Assembly: GCA_003220685.1 (NCBI GenBank)
Contig: QHTE01000063.1
Span: 1-64,000, forward strand
Source: Candidatus Rokuibacteriota bacterium
GTDB lineage: Bacteria > Methylomirabilota > Methylomirabilia > Rokubacteriales > CSP1-6
Direction: 5' to 3'
DNA: 64,000 nt
Shown: piece by piece, positions 20,544 to 28,367 of the stretch
Numbering within the stretch: position 1 is the stretch's first letter
How the letters are laid out: each line of letters begins with the position of its first letter
Program-made: the position numbers and the translations under genes
The notes under the pieces: generated by a model
Told to the model about the DNA's origin: nothing
Database searches by the model: none
Seen by the model: the letters and a program-made list of their open reading frames with translations, nothing else

Positions 20544-20625
20544 TGTAGCGGGGACCGCGAGGCCGGCTTGGACCCGGGGTGGGCTGAGACAGACGCGGCG
20601 AAGCTCCGCACGCCCGATCTCTCGC
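20544..20625 (-). repeat. Dispersed start-codon-adjacent repeat, family 1, copy B
   Basis: Read on the minus strand, this 82-bp stretch matches copies at 6677 and 30421: gagatcgggcgt, gtctcagcccaccc, gggtccaagccggcctcgcgg, ccccgctaca, then ATG. It fills most of the only sizeable gap in the ccm operon, between ccmD and ccmE, and ends at the ccmE start codon. Confidence 0.85.
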
Positions 20626-20646
20626 AATGCTTGGTTCGGCTCTGGT

Positions 20647-20841
20647 TCACGGTAACGGGCTCCTCGAGCCCGGCTCGGTCTGGGCGTGGCCGGACACGCC
20701 CGGTGCTTGCCTCAGCTGCTGGCGTACCACGCCCGCATCGTCGAGCTCCCTTTCGCGGCGGACAAGGAAGCGCCAGTACATCGCGAGCACGACGACCGCG
20801 AGACCGTACGCGGCGATGACGAAGCTCCAGTTGTCGGCCAT
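20647..20841 (-). CDS. ccmD: Haem exporter protein CcmD with repeat-derived tail
   Basis: 64-residue protein with one membrane helix (FVIAAYGLAVVVLAMYWRFL) followed by the charged RRERELDD segment usual for CcmD, which helps release holo-CcmE from CcmABC. Its ATG shares bases with the ccmC stop (TGATG). The last ~15 residues (AQTEPGSRSPLP) come from a diverged copy of the family 1 repeat; the intact copies would translate in this frame as SKPASRSPLQ. The original CcmD probably ended earlier. Confidence 0.85.
   Translation of the reverse strand: MADNWSFVIAAYGLAVVVLAMYWRFLVRRERELDDAGVVRQQLRQAPGVSGHAQTEPGSRSPLP
20651..20695 (-). repeat. Dispersed repeat family 1, diverged copy D
   Basis: On the minus strand this reads cagaccgagccgggctcg, then aggagcccgttacc, then GTGAACCAGAG. 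It parallels the end of copy B plus the first ccmE codons (gctacaATGAACCAGAAG). It looks like an older duplication of the repeat together with the first codons of ccmE, now absorbed into the ccmD 3' end. Confidence 0.6.
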
Positions 20842-21488
20842 CACGCTTCGGCCTCGGCTTCCAGGCCAAGCACGACGGTGCGCCGGGTGACGAAGTAAAC
20901 GTAGAGCAAGGTGAACGCCGCGAAGTTCACCAGCAGCGCCGCGACGATGATGCCCGGCATCGCCCCGGGCCCGGGCTTCATCAGAGACGGCGGCTGGTGG
21001 AGGGTGCGCCACCAGATGACCGAGAAGTGCACCAGCGGGATGTTGAACGCGGCGACGATGCCGAGCACCGCGGCGAACCGGGCGCCGCGCTCGCGGTCCT
21101 CGACCATCCCGCGGAGCAGGAGATAGCCGAGGTACATGACGAACAGGATCGAGACGCTCGTGAGCCGCGCGTCCCACGTCCACCAGGTGCCCCACGTGGG
21201 CTTGCCCCAGATGGAGCCCGTGGCGATCGTGAGTCCGGTGAAGAGCACACCCACTTCCGCCGACGCGTGCGCGAGCCGGTCGGCGCGGTCGTCCCGCCGG
21301 ACGAGATAGACGACCGACGCGACGAGGACGACCCCGAACGCGAGGTACGCCACCCAGACGCTCGGCACGTGCAGGTACATGATGCGCTGCACGTTGCCCT
21401 GGGTCGCCTCGCGCGGCGCGATCCCGAAGGCCATGACGAGCCCCGCGACGAGCCCCGCGAGCGTCGCGCCGCCGAGAAGCCGTCTCAC
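20841..21488 (-). CDS. ccmC: Haem exporter protein CcmC
   Basis: 215-residue membrane protein with six helices that loads haem onto CcmE. It carries the tryptophan motif WGTWWTWDARLTS (about residues 100-112) and conserved histidines in MYLHVPSVW and VHFSVIWWRTLHQ. It lies between ccmB and ccmD in the standard order, with an 8-bp gap to ccmB. Confidence 0.96.
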   Translation of the reverse strand: MRRLLGGATLAGLVAGLVMAFGIAPREATQGNVQRIMYLHVPSVWVAYLAFGVVLVASVVYLVRRDDRADRLAHASAEVGVLFTGLTIATGSIWGKPTWGTWWTWDARLTSVSILFVMYLGYLLLRGMVEDRERGARFAAVLGIVAAFNIPLVHFSVIWWRTLHQPPSLMKPGPGAMPGIIVAALLVNFAAFTLLYVYFVTRRTVVLGLEAEAEA

Positions 21489-21496
21489 GCGCGCCC

Positions 21497-22174
21497 TCAG
21501 GCCTCCAGCACGAAGTCGAACGTGAGCACGCCGACGGCGACGTATACCACGTCCGCGGCCGCGAGGAGCTTGAGCCAGTGGGCGACGCTGCCGAGCGGCT
21601 CGCCGAGCAGCACGGCCTCGGTCGCCTTGACGGTGGCGAGCAGCACCGGCGCCTGGACCGGGAGCAGGAGCACCGGGAACAGGAGCTCACGGGCGCGCAC
21701 CTGCGCGGTCATCGCGGCGAACAGCGTGCCGACGGCGGCGAGCGCGACGGTGCCGAGCGCGATCACGACGGCGAGGGCCGGCAGGATGCCGGCGAGGTCG
21801 AGGTTGAAGAAGAAGCCGAAGAGCACCAGCAGGACCGTCTCGATGACCACCATCAGCAGCAGGTTGCCGGCGAGCTTGCCGACGTAGATCGCCGACTTGT
21901 CGCCCGGGGCCAGGAGGAGCCCCTCCCAGCAGTCGTTCTCGCGCTCGACGACGAACGTACGGCCCAGGCCGAGGAGTCCGCTCAGCATGAAGCCGAGCCA
22001 GAGCAGGCCGGGGAGCGTGCCGGCGAGCCGCTCGCGGTCGGGACCTAGAGCGAACTGGAAGACGAACAGGAGCAAGAGCGCGAAGAAGAAGAGCGAGTTC
22101 AGGGTCTCCTTCGACCGGCGCTCGACGAGAAAGTCCTTCCAGACCACGACCAGCGCCCGCCGCGCGAACGTCAG
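21497..22174 (-). CDS. ccmB: Haem exporter protein CcmB, probable CTG start
   Basis: 225-residue membrane subunit of the CcmAB transporter. The N-terminus TFARRALVVVWKDFLVERRSKE and the RTFVVERENDCWEGLLLAP block are diagnostic. No ATG, GTG or TTG is available where the protein should begin; a CTG at 22174 overlaps the ccmA stop as CTGA, exactly like the ATGA and GTGA junctions elsewhere in this operon. A CTG start is therefore inferred. Six hydrophobic segments follow. Confidence 0.92.
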   Translation of the reverse strand: MTFARRALVVVWKDFLVERRSKETLNSLFFFALLLLFVFQFALGPDRERLAGTLPGLLWLGFMLSGLLGLGRTFVVERENDCWEGLLLAPGDKSAIYVGKLAGNLLLMVVIETVLLVLFGFFFNLDLAGILPALAVVIALGTVALAAVGTLFAAMTAQVRARELLFPVLLLPVQAPVLLATVKATEAVLLGEPLGSVAHWLKLLAAADVVYVAVGVLTFDFVLEA

Positions 22175-22890
22175 GACGCATCCTCCGCATGCAGGGCGTA
22201 GAGCCGGTGCACGTCGGCGGCGGACAGGGCGCCGCGCGGCGTGTCGAGCGCGATGGCACCGCCGGCCAGGATCGCGATCCGGTCGGCGACGGCGAGCTCG
22301 CGGCCGAAGCTGTGGCTGGTCATGACGATCGCGCCGCCACCCGCCTTGAACGACGCCAGATGCTCCTCGAGCCACTTCTTCGCGCGCTGGTCGAGCCCGG
22401 TGAAGGGCTCGTCGAGCAGCAGGACCCGCGGCCGCGCCAGGACGAAGCGCGCGAGCGATAGGCGGCGCTTCATGCCCGCCGAGAACGTGCGGACGCGCTC
22501 GCCGGCGGCCCGCTCGAGCTCGACCGTCGCGAGCGCGCCGGTCCGCTCCGCGGCGGACGGCCGGAGGCCGGCGAGCGTCGCCCAGAACGTCAGGTTCTCG
22601 GCGGCGGTCAGGTCCTCGTACACGTAGGGGCTGTGAGCGACGAGCCCGATCTCGCGGCGGACGAGCTCCGGGTCCTTCGCGCAGTCGTGGCCGGCGACGG
22701 TCGCGGTGCCGCGCGTCGGACGCGTCAGGGTCGCCAGCACCTTGAGCAAGGTCGTCTTGCCGGCGCCGTTGGCCCCCAGCACCGCCACCGCCTCGCCGGC
22801 GCGGACGTCGAGATCGAGCCCGTCCAGCACGCGATGGTTGCCGAAGGTCTTACGGAGACCGGTCACTCGGATGAGTGGCTCGGAGACCAT
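22171..22890 (-). CDS. ccmA: Haem exporter ATPase CcmA
   Basis: 239-residue ABC ATPase. Walker A is GANGAGKTT (near residue 38), the signature region is FSAGMKRRLSLAR, and Walker B is VLLLDEPFTGLD, followed by an H-loop MTSHSFGREL. It drives release of haem-loaded CcmE through the CcmABCD complex. It is the first gene of the operon, with its ATG at 22890 in the gap divergent from the second peptide importer. Confidence 0.95.
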   Translation of the reverse strand: MVSEPLIRVTGLRKTFGNHRVLDGLDLDVRAGEAVAVLGANGAGKTTLLKVLATLTRPTRGTATVAGHDCAKDPELVRREIGLVAHSPYVYEDLTAAENLTFWATLAGLRPSAAERTGALATVELERAAGERVRTFSAGMKRRLSLARFVLARPRVLLLDEPFTGLDQRAKKWLEEHLASFKAGGGAIVMTSHSFGRELAVADRIAILAGGAIALDTPRGALSAADVHRLYALHAEDAS

Positions 22891-22946
22891 GGCTGAAACC
22901 GCCCAATTCTCGCCCAGCCGCCTGAAACGGTCAAGGAAGCGGGAAC

Positions 22947-22995
22947 TTGACTCGGTCGGCCGACCTTGTGCCAAATAGGAGCGGTCGAGCCGACC
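22947..22995 (+). promoter_or_regulatory. Promoter region with two GGTCG..CGACC palindromes
   Basis: In the divergent gap between ccmA and the importer operon: a TTGACT -35-like box (22947-22952), a perfect 12-bp palindrome GGTCGGCCGACC (22954-22965), and a second inverted pair GGTCG-agc-CGACC (22983-22995). The paired half-sites suggest an operator for one or both operons. A clear -10 box is not evident; CAAATA at about 22972 is a weak candidate. Confidence 0.45.
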
Positions 22996-23017
22996 GTGCG
23001 ACCGCCGGAGGATCTGG

Positions 23018-23944
23018 TTGTTCCAATTCGCGCTGGCCCGGGTGCTGTGGTTGGTGCCGACACTGCTGGCGATGGCGCTCGTGACGTTTCTGGTGATGCA
23101 CGCCACGCCCGGAAGCCCGCTCGATCCGGTCGCGGAGGGCGCCAACCCGCTGTCGCCGGAGGCGCAGAAGAACCTGGCGGCTCACTACGGCCTCGATCGG
23201 CCCCTCTACGAGCAGTTCGCCATCTTCATCACGAAGGCCGTACAGGGTGACTTCGGCAACTCGTTCGTTTACAAGACGCGAACGGTGAGCGAGATCATCG
23301 TGCAGACGTTCCCGATCTCGCTCCTGCTCGGCTCGATGGCGCTGGCGCTCGCCATCGTCGTCGGCCTGACGCTCGGCATCCTCGCCGCGATCTATCAGAA
23401 CCGCGCCTGGGACTACGTGTCGGTGAGCCTGGCGACGGTCGGCGTCGCCGTACCGAACTTCGTCCTGGCGGTCTTCCTGATCATCCTGTTCTCGTTCGGG
23501 GTGCCGCTCTTCCCGACCGGTGGCTGGGAGTCGCCGCGCAACTGGGTGCTGCCGACCGTCGCGCTGGCGCTCGCGCCGATGGGGATCATCGCGCGCTTCA
23601 CGCGCGCCAGCATGCTCGAGGTCATCCGGGCCGACTACACGCTCACCGCGCGGGCCAAGGGGCTGGGCGAGCTGCCCGTCATCTTCAAGCACGCGCTCAA
23701 GAACGCCTTCATCCCCGTGGTGACCCTGCTGGGCCCGATGTTCGCCGCGGTCGGGACCGGGTCGTTCTTCGTCGAGTCGATCTTTCGTGTGCCCGGCATG
23801 GGCCGCTTCTTCGTCCTGTCGATGACCGGCCGCGACTACCCGATGATCATGGCGGTCGTCATGACCTACGGCGCGTTCCTCGCCGTCATGAACCTGGTGG
23901 TCGACCTGCTCTACGGGGTCCTCGACCCACGGATCCGGTACTGA
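23018..23944 (+). CDS. ABC transporter permease, DppB type (second importer)
   Basis: 308-residue inner-membrane permease. The N-terminus (FQFALARVLWLVPTLLAMAL), the HATPGSPLDP loop, the LDRPLYEQFAIFI segment and the coupling EAA region (EVIRADYTLTARAKGLGE) identify the peptide/nickel importer family. The TTG at 23018 is chosen because a GGAGGA element lies about 5 bp upstream and no ATG or GTG fits. The gene precedes its partner permease by 1 bp. Confidence 0.94.
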   Translation: MFQFALARVLWLVPTLLAMALVTFLVMHATPGSPLDPVAEGANPLSPEAQKNLAAHYGLDRPLYEQFAIFITKAVQGDFGNSFVYKTRTVSEIIVQTFPISLLLGSMALALAIVVGLTLGILAAIYQNRAWDYVSVSLATVGVAVPNFVLAVFLIILFSFGVPLFPTGGWESPRNWVLPTVALALAPMGIIARFTRASMLEVIRADYTLTARAKGLGELPVIFKHALKNAFIPVVTLLGPMFAAVGTGSFFVESIFRVPGMGRFFVLSMTGRDYPMIMAVVMTYGAFLAVMNLVVDLLYGVLDPRIRY

Positions 23945-23945
23945 G

Positions 23946-24839
23946 GTGAGCCGTGTCGCGGTCGCCGTGGCCGCTCCGGTCGAAGAGCCGCGCGTCCGCT
24001 CCTCCAGCCTCTGGCGCGACGGGGTCCGCCGCCTCCGGCGCAATAAGCTCGCGGTGGCGGGCGGGATCGTGATCGCGCTCCTGTGCGTCGTCGCGATCTT
24101 CGCCGACTTCCTCGCCCCGCTCCCGTACACGAAATCGAACTTCGGCCGCCTCAACGAAGCGCCGTCGCGCGACTTTCCGCTGGGCACCGATCTGCTCGGC
24201 CGGGACCTCCTGTCGCGGATGATCTACGGGGCGCGGGTGTCGATGCTCGTGGGGCTGGGCGCCCAGGTGATCGTGGTGCTGATCGGCGTGCCGATCGGCG
24301 CGCTCTCGGGCTACATCGGCGGCCGGACGGACATGTTCCTCACACGGTTCATCGACGTCATGTACGCGTTTCCGCGTCTCCTGTTCGTGATTCTCCTGAT
24401 GTCGATGCTCGGCGCCGGGCTCACGAACATTTTCATCGCGATCGGGCTGACGGGATGGGTCGGCATCGCACGGCAGACGCGCGCGCAGGTGCTGGCGATC
24501 AAGGAGAAGGAGTTCATCGACGGCGCCCGGGCGCTCGGCGCCGGATTCCGACGCCTGCTCATGCGCCATATCCTGCCGAACGCGCTGACGCCGATCGTCG
24601 TCGCGGTCACCTTCGGGATCCCCGAGGCCATCTTCACGGAGGCGGCGCTCTCGTTCATCGGCGTCGGCATCAACCCGCCGACGCCGTCCTGGGGCCAGAT
24701 GGTGGGGGAGGGGCAGCAGTACATCCGGTCATACTGGCACCTTTGCGTTTTCCCGTCGATCGCGATCGCAGTTACCATGCTCTCGTTCACGTTCTTCGGT
24801 GACGGCGTGAGGGACGCGCTGGACCCAAAACTGAAATAG
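23946..24839 (+). CDS. ABC transporter permease, DppC type (second importer)
   Basis: 297-residue inner-membrane permease, GTG start at 23946. The N-terminal cytoplasmic part is followed by a helix, the FPLGTDLLGRDLLSRMIYGAR block, the coupling loop (IKEKEFIDGARALGAGFRRL) and the C-terminal FGDGVRDALDPKLK. It pairs with the preceding protein. Like the first importer, this operon has no ATPase gene in the window. Confidence 0.95.
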   Translation: MSRVAVAVAAPVEEPRVRSSSLWRDGVRRLRRNKLAVAGGIVIALLCVVAIFADFLAPLPYTKSNFGRLNEAPSRDFPLGTDLLGRDLLSRMIYGARVSMLVGLGAQVIVVLIGVPIGALSGYIGGRTDMFLTRFIDVMYAFPRLLFVILLMSMLGAGLTNIFIAIGLTGWVGIARQTRAQVLAIKEKEFIDGARALGAGFRRLLMRHILPNALTPIVVAVTFGIPEAIFTEAALSFIGVGINPPTPSWGQMVGEGQQYIRSYWHLCVFPSIAIAVTMLSFTFFGDGVRDALDPKLK

Positions 24840-24853
24840 CAAGGAGACCGCTC

Positions 24854-26590
24854 ATGCGAGTTCCTCGTATCTCCGACAGCCAGATGGAGCTCTTGGCCAC
24901 GCGCCTCGCCGCCATCGGCGTCGGCCGGCGCGACTTCCTGAGGGTCGCTGCGGGCCTGGCCACGATGGGCGCCGCCGGCTTCAACGCGCGGCCCGTCTCG
25001 GGGGCGCCCAAGCTCGCGCCCGGCGAGAAGCTGGCGAGGGAGCAGCACCTCCGCTTCGGCGGCGGCAGTTGGTACGAGCAGGATCCGTCGAGCCACGACT
25101 TCAACAAGGACCTCTACTGCAGCGGAACCCCACAGCTCTGGGCCGGGCTCATGAAATTCAACGTGAACTTCGAGGCGGTGCCCTACGTCGCCGAGAAGGT
25201 CACACCCAACAAGGACGGCTCGGTCTGGACGTTCGCGATCCGCAAGGACTCGAAGTGGTCCGATGGCTCGCCGTGCACGGCGCGTGACTTCGAATACTCG
25301 TGGAAGCGCCAGCTCGATCCGGCGAGCGCGGCGCCCTACGCGTCATTTCTCTACGACATCAAGAACGGCGAGGCGTTCAACAAGAAACAGCTCACCGACG
25401 CGAGAGAGGTCGGCGTCCGCGCGAAGGACGACTGGACGCTCGAGGTGACGCTCGAGGGCCCGCGCGGCTATTTCCCGGTTCTGTCGGCCTATCTGGCCGC
25501 ATTGCCCGGCCACAAGGGCTCGATCGAGAAGCACGGCGACAAGTGGACGGAGGCTGCGAATATCGTCTCCAATGGGTCCTTCGTCCTCGACACGTGGGAG
25601 CACAACAAGGTCATCGTCCTGAGAAAGAACAAGCACTTCTTCGGCGCCAAGGACATCACCCTGGAGAAAGTGACGATCCCGATCATCCCAATCGCGTCCG
25701 GCGTGCTTCCGTACGAGAACAACGAGATCGACCTCACGCGACTGGCCCCCGCCGACCTCAAGCGGCTCCAATCCGATCCGAAGACCGCGAAAGAGGTCTT
25801 CCGGTTCCCGTACCCAGGGACCTGGTATCTCCTGCCGCAGGTCACCAAGCCGCCCTTCGACAATCTAAAGGTGCGTAAGGCGGTCGCTCACGCGATCGAT
25901 CGCGAGAACATCGTCAAGGTCAGCCAGGGGTTCGCGGTCCCGGCCCACGCCATGATCCCGCCGGGCTTTCCCGGCGCGCTCGACGACAAGAAGACGCGCG
26001 ACCTGCAGCGGTTCGACCCCAAGCTCGCGATGTCGATGCTCAAGGGGACCCCGTTCGAGGGCGGGAAGAACTGGCCGAAGATCAGCCTCACGATGCGCGA
26101 CGAGGCGCTCGGCAGCAAGCAGCTCGCCGAGGCGGTCCAGGCGGTCCTGCTCGAGAACTTGAATATGAAGACCGAGCTCGAGGTTCTCGAGCAGCGCGTC
26201 TTCCGCGAGCGGCTCTGGAAGCAAGACCTCCAGTTCGTGTGGATCCGCTGGTTCATGGACTACCCGGATCCGCACAACGAGTACTTCGACACCTTCTACG
26301 GTAAGAAGACGACCGGCAAGCGCCAGGCGTGGGTCAACGACGCCTTCGACAAGGAGCTCGAGGCCGGCCGGGACACCAGCGATCCCAAGAAGCGCCTCGT
26401 GCACTACGCGAAGGCCGAGGAGATCATGCAGAACGATGTCGGCTACGTCCCGGTGGCGTGGGTCGTGCGGTACGCGACGGCCAAGCCGACGGTTCGGGGC
26501 ATCGAGAAGAACCGCCAGGGCGAGGTCGTTGTGGACGGCAACATCTACACCGACATGCTCATGCACATCTACATGGTCGACAAAGCCTGA
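24854..26590 (+). CDS. Oligopeptide-type substrate-binding protein with Tat signal
   Basis: 578-residue SBP_bac_5 protein (OppA-like) that captures the ligand for the preceding permeases. The N-terminus contains GRRDFLRVAAGLATMGAAGF, a twin-arginine motif with a hydrophobic stretch, so export is probably by Tat in folded form, unlike the Sec-type signal of the first importer's binding protein. An AAGGAG ribosome-binding site lies just before the ATG at 24854. The ENVKDWTLEV-like and HAIDRENIVKVSQGFAVPAH segments are typical of OppA. The ligand is unknown. Confidence 0.94.
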   Translation: MRVPRISDSQMELLATRLAAIGVGRRDFLRVAAGLATMGAAGFNARPVSGAPKLAPGEKLAREQHLRFGGGSWYEQDPSSHDFNKDLYCSGTPQLWAGLMKFNVNFEAVPYVAEKVTPNKDGSVWTFAIRKDSKWSDGSPCTARDFEYSWKRQLDPASAAPYASFLYDIKNGEAFNKKQLTDAREVGVRAKDDWTLEVTLEGPRGYFPVLSAYLAALPGHKGSIEKHGDKWTEAANIVSNGSFVLDTWEHNKVIVLRKNKHFFGAKDITLEKVTIPIIPIASGVLPYENNEIDLTRLAPADLKRLQSDPKTAKEVFRFPYPGTWYLLPQVTKPPFDNLKVRKAVAHAIDRENIVKVSQGFAVPAHAMIPPGFPGALDDKKTRDLQRFDPKLAMSMLKGTPFEGGKNWPKISLTMRDEALGSKQLAEAVQAVLLENLNMKTELEVLEQRVFRERLWKQDLQFVWIRWFMDYPDPHNEYFDTFYGKKTTGKRQAWVNDAFDKELEAGRDTSDPKKRLVHYAKAEEIMQNDVGYVPVAWVVRYATAKPTVRGIEKNRQGEVVVDGNIYTDMLMHIYMVDKA

Positions 26591-26598
26591 AAACGACC

Positions 26599-26625
26599 GC
26601 GCGCCGGGGGCGAACCCCGGCGCGC
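26599..26625. terminator. Strong hairpin between convergent genes
   Basis: A perfect 11-bp inverted repeat, GCGCGCCGGGG-gcgaa-CCCCGGCGCGC, starts 9 bp after the binding-protein stop and precedes the convergent htpX stop. No T-run follows on either strand, so its strength as a terminator is inferred from the stem alone. Confidence 0.65.
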
Positions 26626-26651
26626 CTTCGACTCTCGCGTCGTCGGGCGGG

Positions 26652-27503
26652 TTAGACCCGCATCGCCCGCAGGCGGGCGATCCGCTCCTCGAGGGGCGGG
26701 TGAGTCGAGAACAGCCGCATCAAGGTCTCGCCGCTCAGCGGGTTGACGATGAACAGATGCGCGGTTGCCGGCGTGGCGTCCGCCATCGGCATTTGCTGGT
26801 TCGCCATCTGGAGCTTCTCGAGCGCCTTCATGAGCCCCCAGGACTTTCCGGCCACCTTGGCGCCGGTGGCGTCGGCCTGGAACTCGCGCGAGCGCGAGAC
26901 CGCCATCTGGACGAGCAGGGCGGCGATCGGCGCTAGGATGGCCAGGAGAATCATCGCGAGCGGATTCGAGCCGCCTTCCTCGTCGTCGCGGCTGCGCCCG
27001 CCGAACATCGCGGCCCACTGCGCCATGTGCGCCAGATAGGTGATGGCGCCGGCTAAGGTCGCGGCGATGGTCGAGATCAGCACGTCGCGGTTCTTCACGT
27101 GGGAGAGCTCGTGGGCCAGCACGCCCTCGAGCTCTTCCTCGTCGAGGATCCGCATGATCCCCTCGGTCACCGCCACGACGGCGTGCTCGGGGTTGCGGCC
27201 CGTCGCGAACGCATTCGGCGTCTCGCTCGGAATCAGGTAGATGCGCGGCATCGGGATCCCGGCGCGGGTGGTCAGACGGTGCACGATCGCGTAGAGTCGG
27301 GGCGCAGACGCCTCCTCGATTGGCTGGGCCCCATAGGCGGCGAGCACCATCTTGTCCGAGAACCAATAGCTGACGAAATTCATGATGACGGCCACAAAAA
27401 AGGCGATCAGCATGCCTTGACGGCCGCCGACCGCGCCGCCGATCAAAACGAGCATCACTGTCAGGACGGCCAACAGTAGCCCGGTCTTGAACACGTTTGA
27501 CAT
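26652..27503 (-). CDS. htpX: Zinc metalloprotease HtpX
   Basis: 283-residue M48 membrane protease involved in quality control of membrane proteins. Two N-terminal helices (residues ~5-55) are followed by the [26 protein letters not shown] block, the zinc motif HELSH (near residue 131), two more hydrophobic segments, and the third zinc ligand region [15 protein letters not shown]. Length and order are normal. The gene is divergent from the fatty-acid operon, sharing its 138-bp upstream region. Confidence 0.95.
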   Translation of the reverse strand: MSNVFKTGLLLAVLTVMLVLIGGAVGGRQGMLIAFFVAVIMNFVSYWFSDKMVLAAYGAQPIEEASAPRLYAIVHRLTTRAGIPMPRIYLIPSETPNAFATGRNPEHAVVAVTEGIMRILDEEELEGVLAHELSHVKNRDVLISTIAATLAGAITYLAHMAQWAAMFGGRSRDDEEGGSNPLAMILLAILAPIAALLVQMAVSRSREFQADATGAKVAGKSWGLMKALEKLQMANQQMPMADATPATAHLFIVNPLSGETLMRLFSTHPPLEERIARLRAMRV

Positions 27504-27532
27504 GGTCGAAGCCTAGCAGACGGTCCCGGACC

Positions 27533-27594
27533 GGTCAAATCGCACCCTATAGCGGTCAAATGCCTTGACTTCTCGGTATATCGGCCGATATACT
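27533..27594 (+). promoter_or_regulatory. Promoter and operator candidates of the yceD-rpmF-plsX-fab operon
   Basis: Two direct repeats GGTCAAAT (27533-27540 and 27554-27561, 21 bp apart, i.e. the same helix face) precede a -35 TTGACT (27565-27570). An 18-bp perfect palindrome GTATATCGGCCGATATAC (27576-27593) fills the spacer and covers the -10 TATACT (27589-27594). A protein bound there would block initiation, so this is a likely repressor operator. The regulator is unknown. The leader to the ATG at 27642 is about 40 nt. Confidence 0.65.
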
Positions 27595-27641
27595 GGCCCG
27601 ATCTAAGTAAAAAATCGTTTGTTGACGAAGATTTAGCAGTC

Positions 27642-28151
27642 ATGATCGTTAGAGTTCCAGATATAACGGCCGATGGGCTGAGCGTCACGGACGCGACCGC
27701 TCTCGGGTCGGTCTATCGAGATCCGGCCTGGCGGCTCCTGGACGTGAACCTCCGCATCGAGCGCGATGGATCGGACGTCTTCGTGACCGGCGAGCTTCGC
27801 GCGGCGGTATCGCAGGCCTGCAGTCGTTGCCTCGAGCCCTCGCCTGGCGAGGTGACGGCTCCGGTCGAGGTGCGGCTCGTGCCGCGCCCGGCCACTGCGG
27901 ACAACGTCGAGCTGGCCGCCGACGATCTCGACGTGGACTTCTACGACCGGGACGAGATCGATATCCGCGCCCTGATCGAGGCCGAGACGACCTTGGCACT
28001 ACCCATGAAGCCGCTGTGCCGCGAAGGCTGTCTCGGGCTCTGCCGGGCGTGCGGCGGGAACCGCAACGTGGTCAAGTGCGAGTGCCCCGATCGCCCGCCG
28101 GACCCACGGATGGCGGTCCTCAAGGACCTGGCTGCGCGGCTTTCGCACTAG
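27642..28151 (+). CDS. yceD: YceD/DUF177 family protein
   Basis: 169-residue member of the YceD family, encoded next to rpmF in most bacteria and linked to 23S rRNA accumulation. A first CSRCLEP motif and a second cluster CREGCLGLCRACGGNRN suggest zinc binding. The DLDVDFYDRDEIDIRALIEAE segment is typical. It is the first gene of the ribosomal/fatty-acid operon, 9 bp before rpmF. Confidence 0.9.
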   Translation: MIVRVPDITADGLSVTDATALGSVYRDPAWRLLDVNLRIERDGSDVFVTGELRAAVSQACSRCLEPSPGEVTAPVEVRLVPRPATADNVELAADDLDVDFYDRDEIDIRALIEAETTLALPMKPLCREGCLGLCRACGGNRNVVKCECPDRPPDPRMAVLKDLAARLSH

Positions 28152-28160
28152 GAGAATCCG

Positions 28161-28343
28161 ATGCCTCTGCCGAAACGACGTCACTCGAAAACGCGCGGAC
28201 GCAAGCGCCGCACGCACTACAAGCTCGCCGCGCCCACGCGCTCGGTGTGCCCGCAATGCCGCGAGACCAAGCTGCCGCATCGGGTGTGCCCGCACTGCGG
28301 GTACTACAAGGGGCGGGAGATCGTCGCCGTCGAAGGGACGTAG
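28161..28343 (+). CDS. rpmF: 50S ribosomal protein L32
   Basis: 60-residue ribosomal protein with the basic N-terminus [20 protein letters not shown] and a four-Cys zinc ribbon (CPQC ... CPHC). An AGGAG element precedes the ATG. Its position between yceD and plsX is the common arrangement. Confidence 0.97.
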   Translation: MPLPKRRHSKTRGRKRRTHYKLAAPTRSVCPQCRETKLPHRVCPHCGYYKGREIVAVEGT

Positions 28344-28367
28344 CCGGCTCTTCACGCCGCCGACCAC

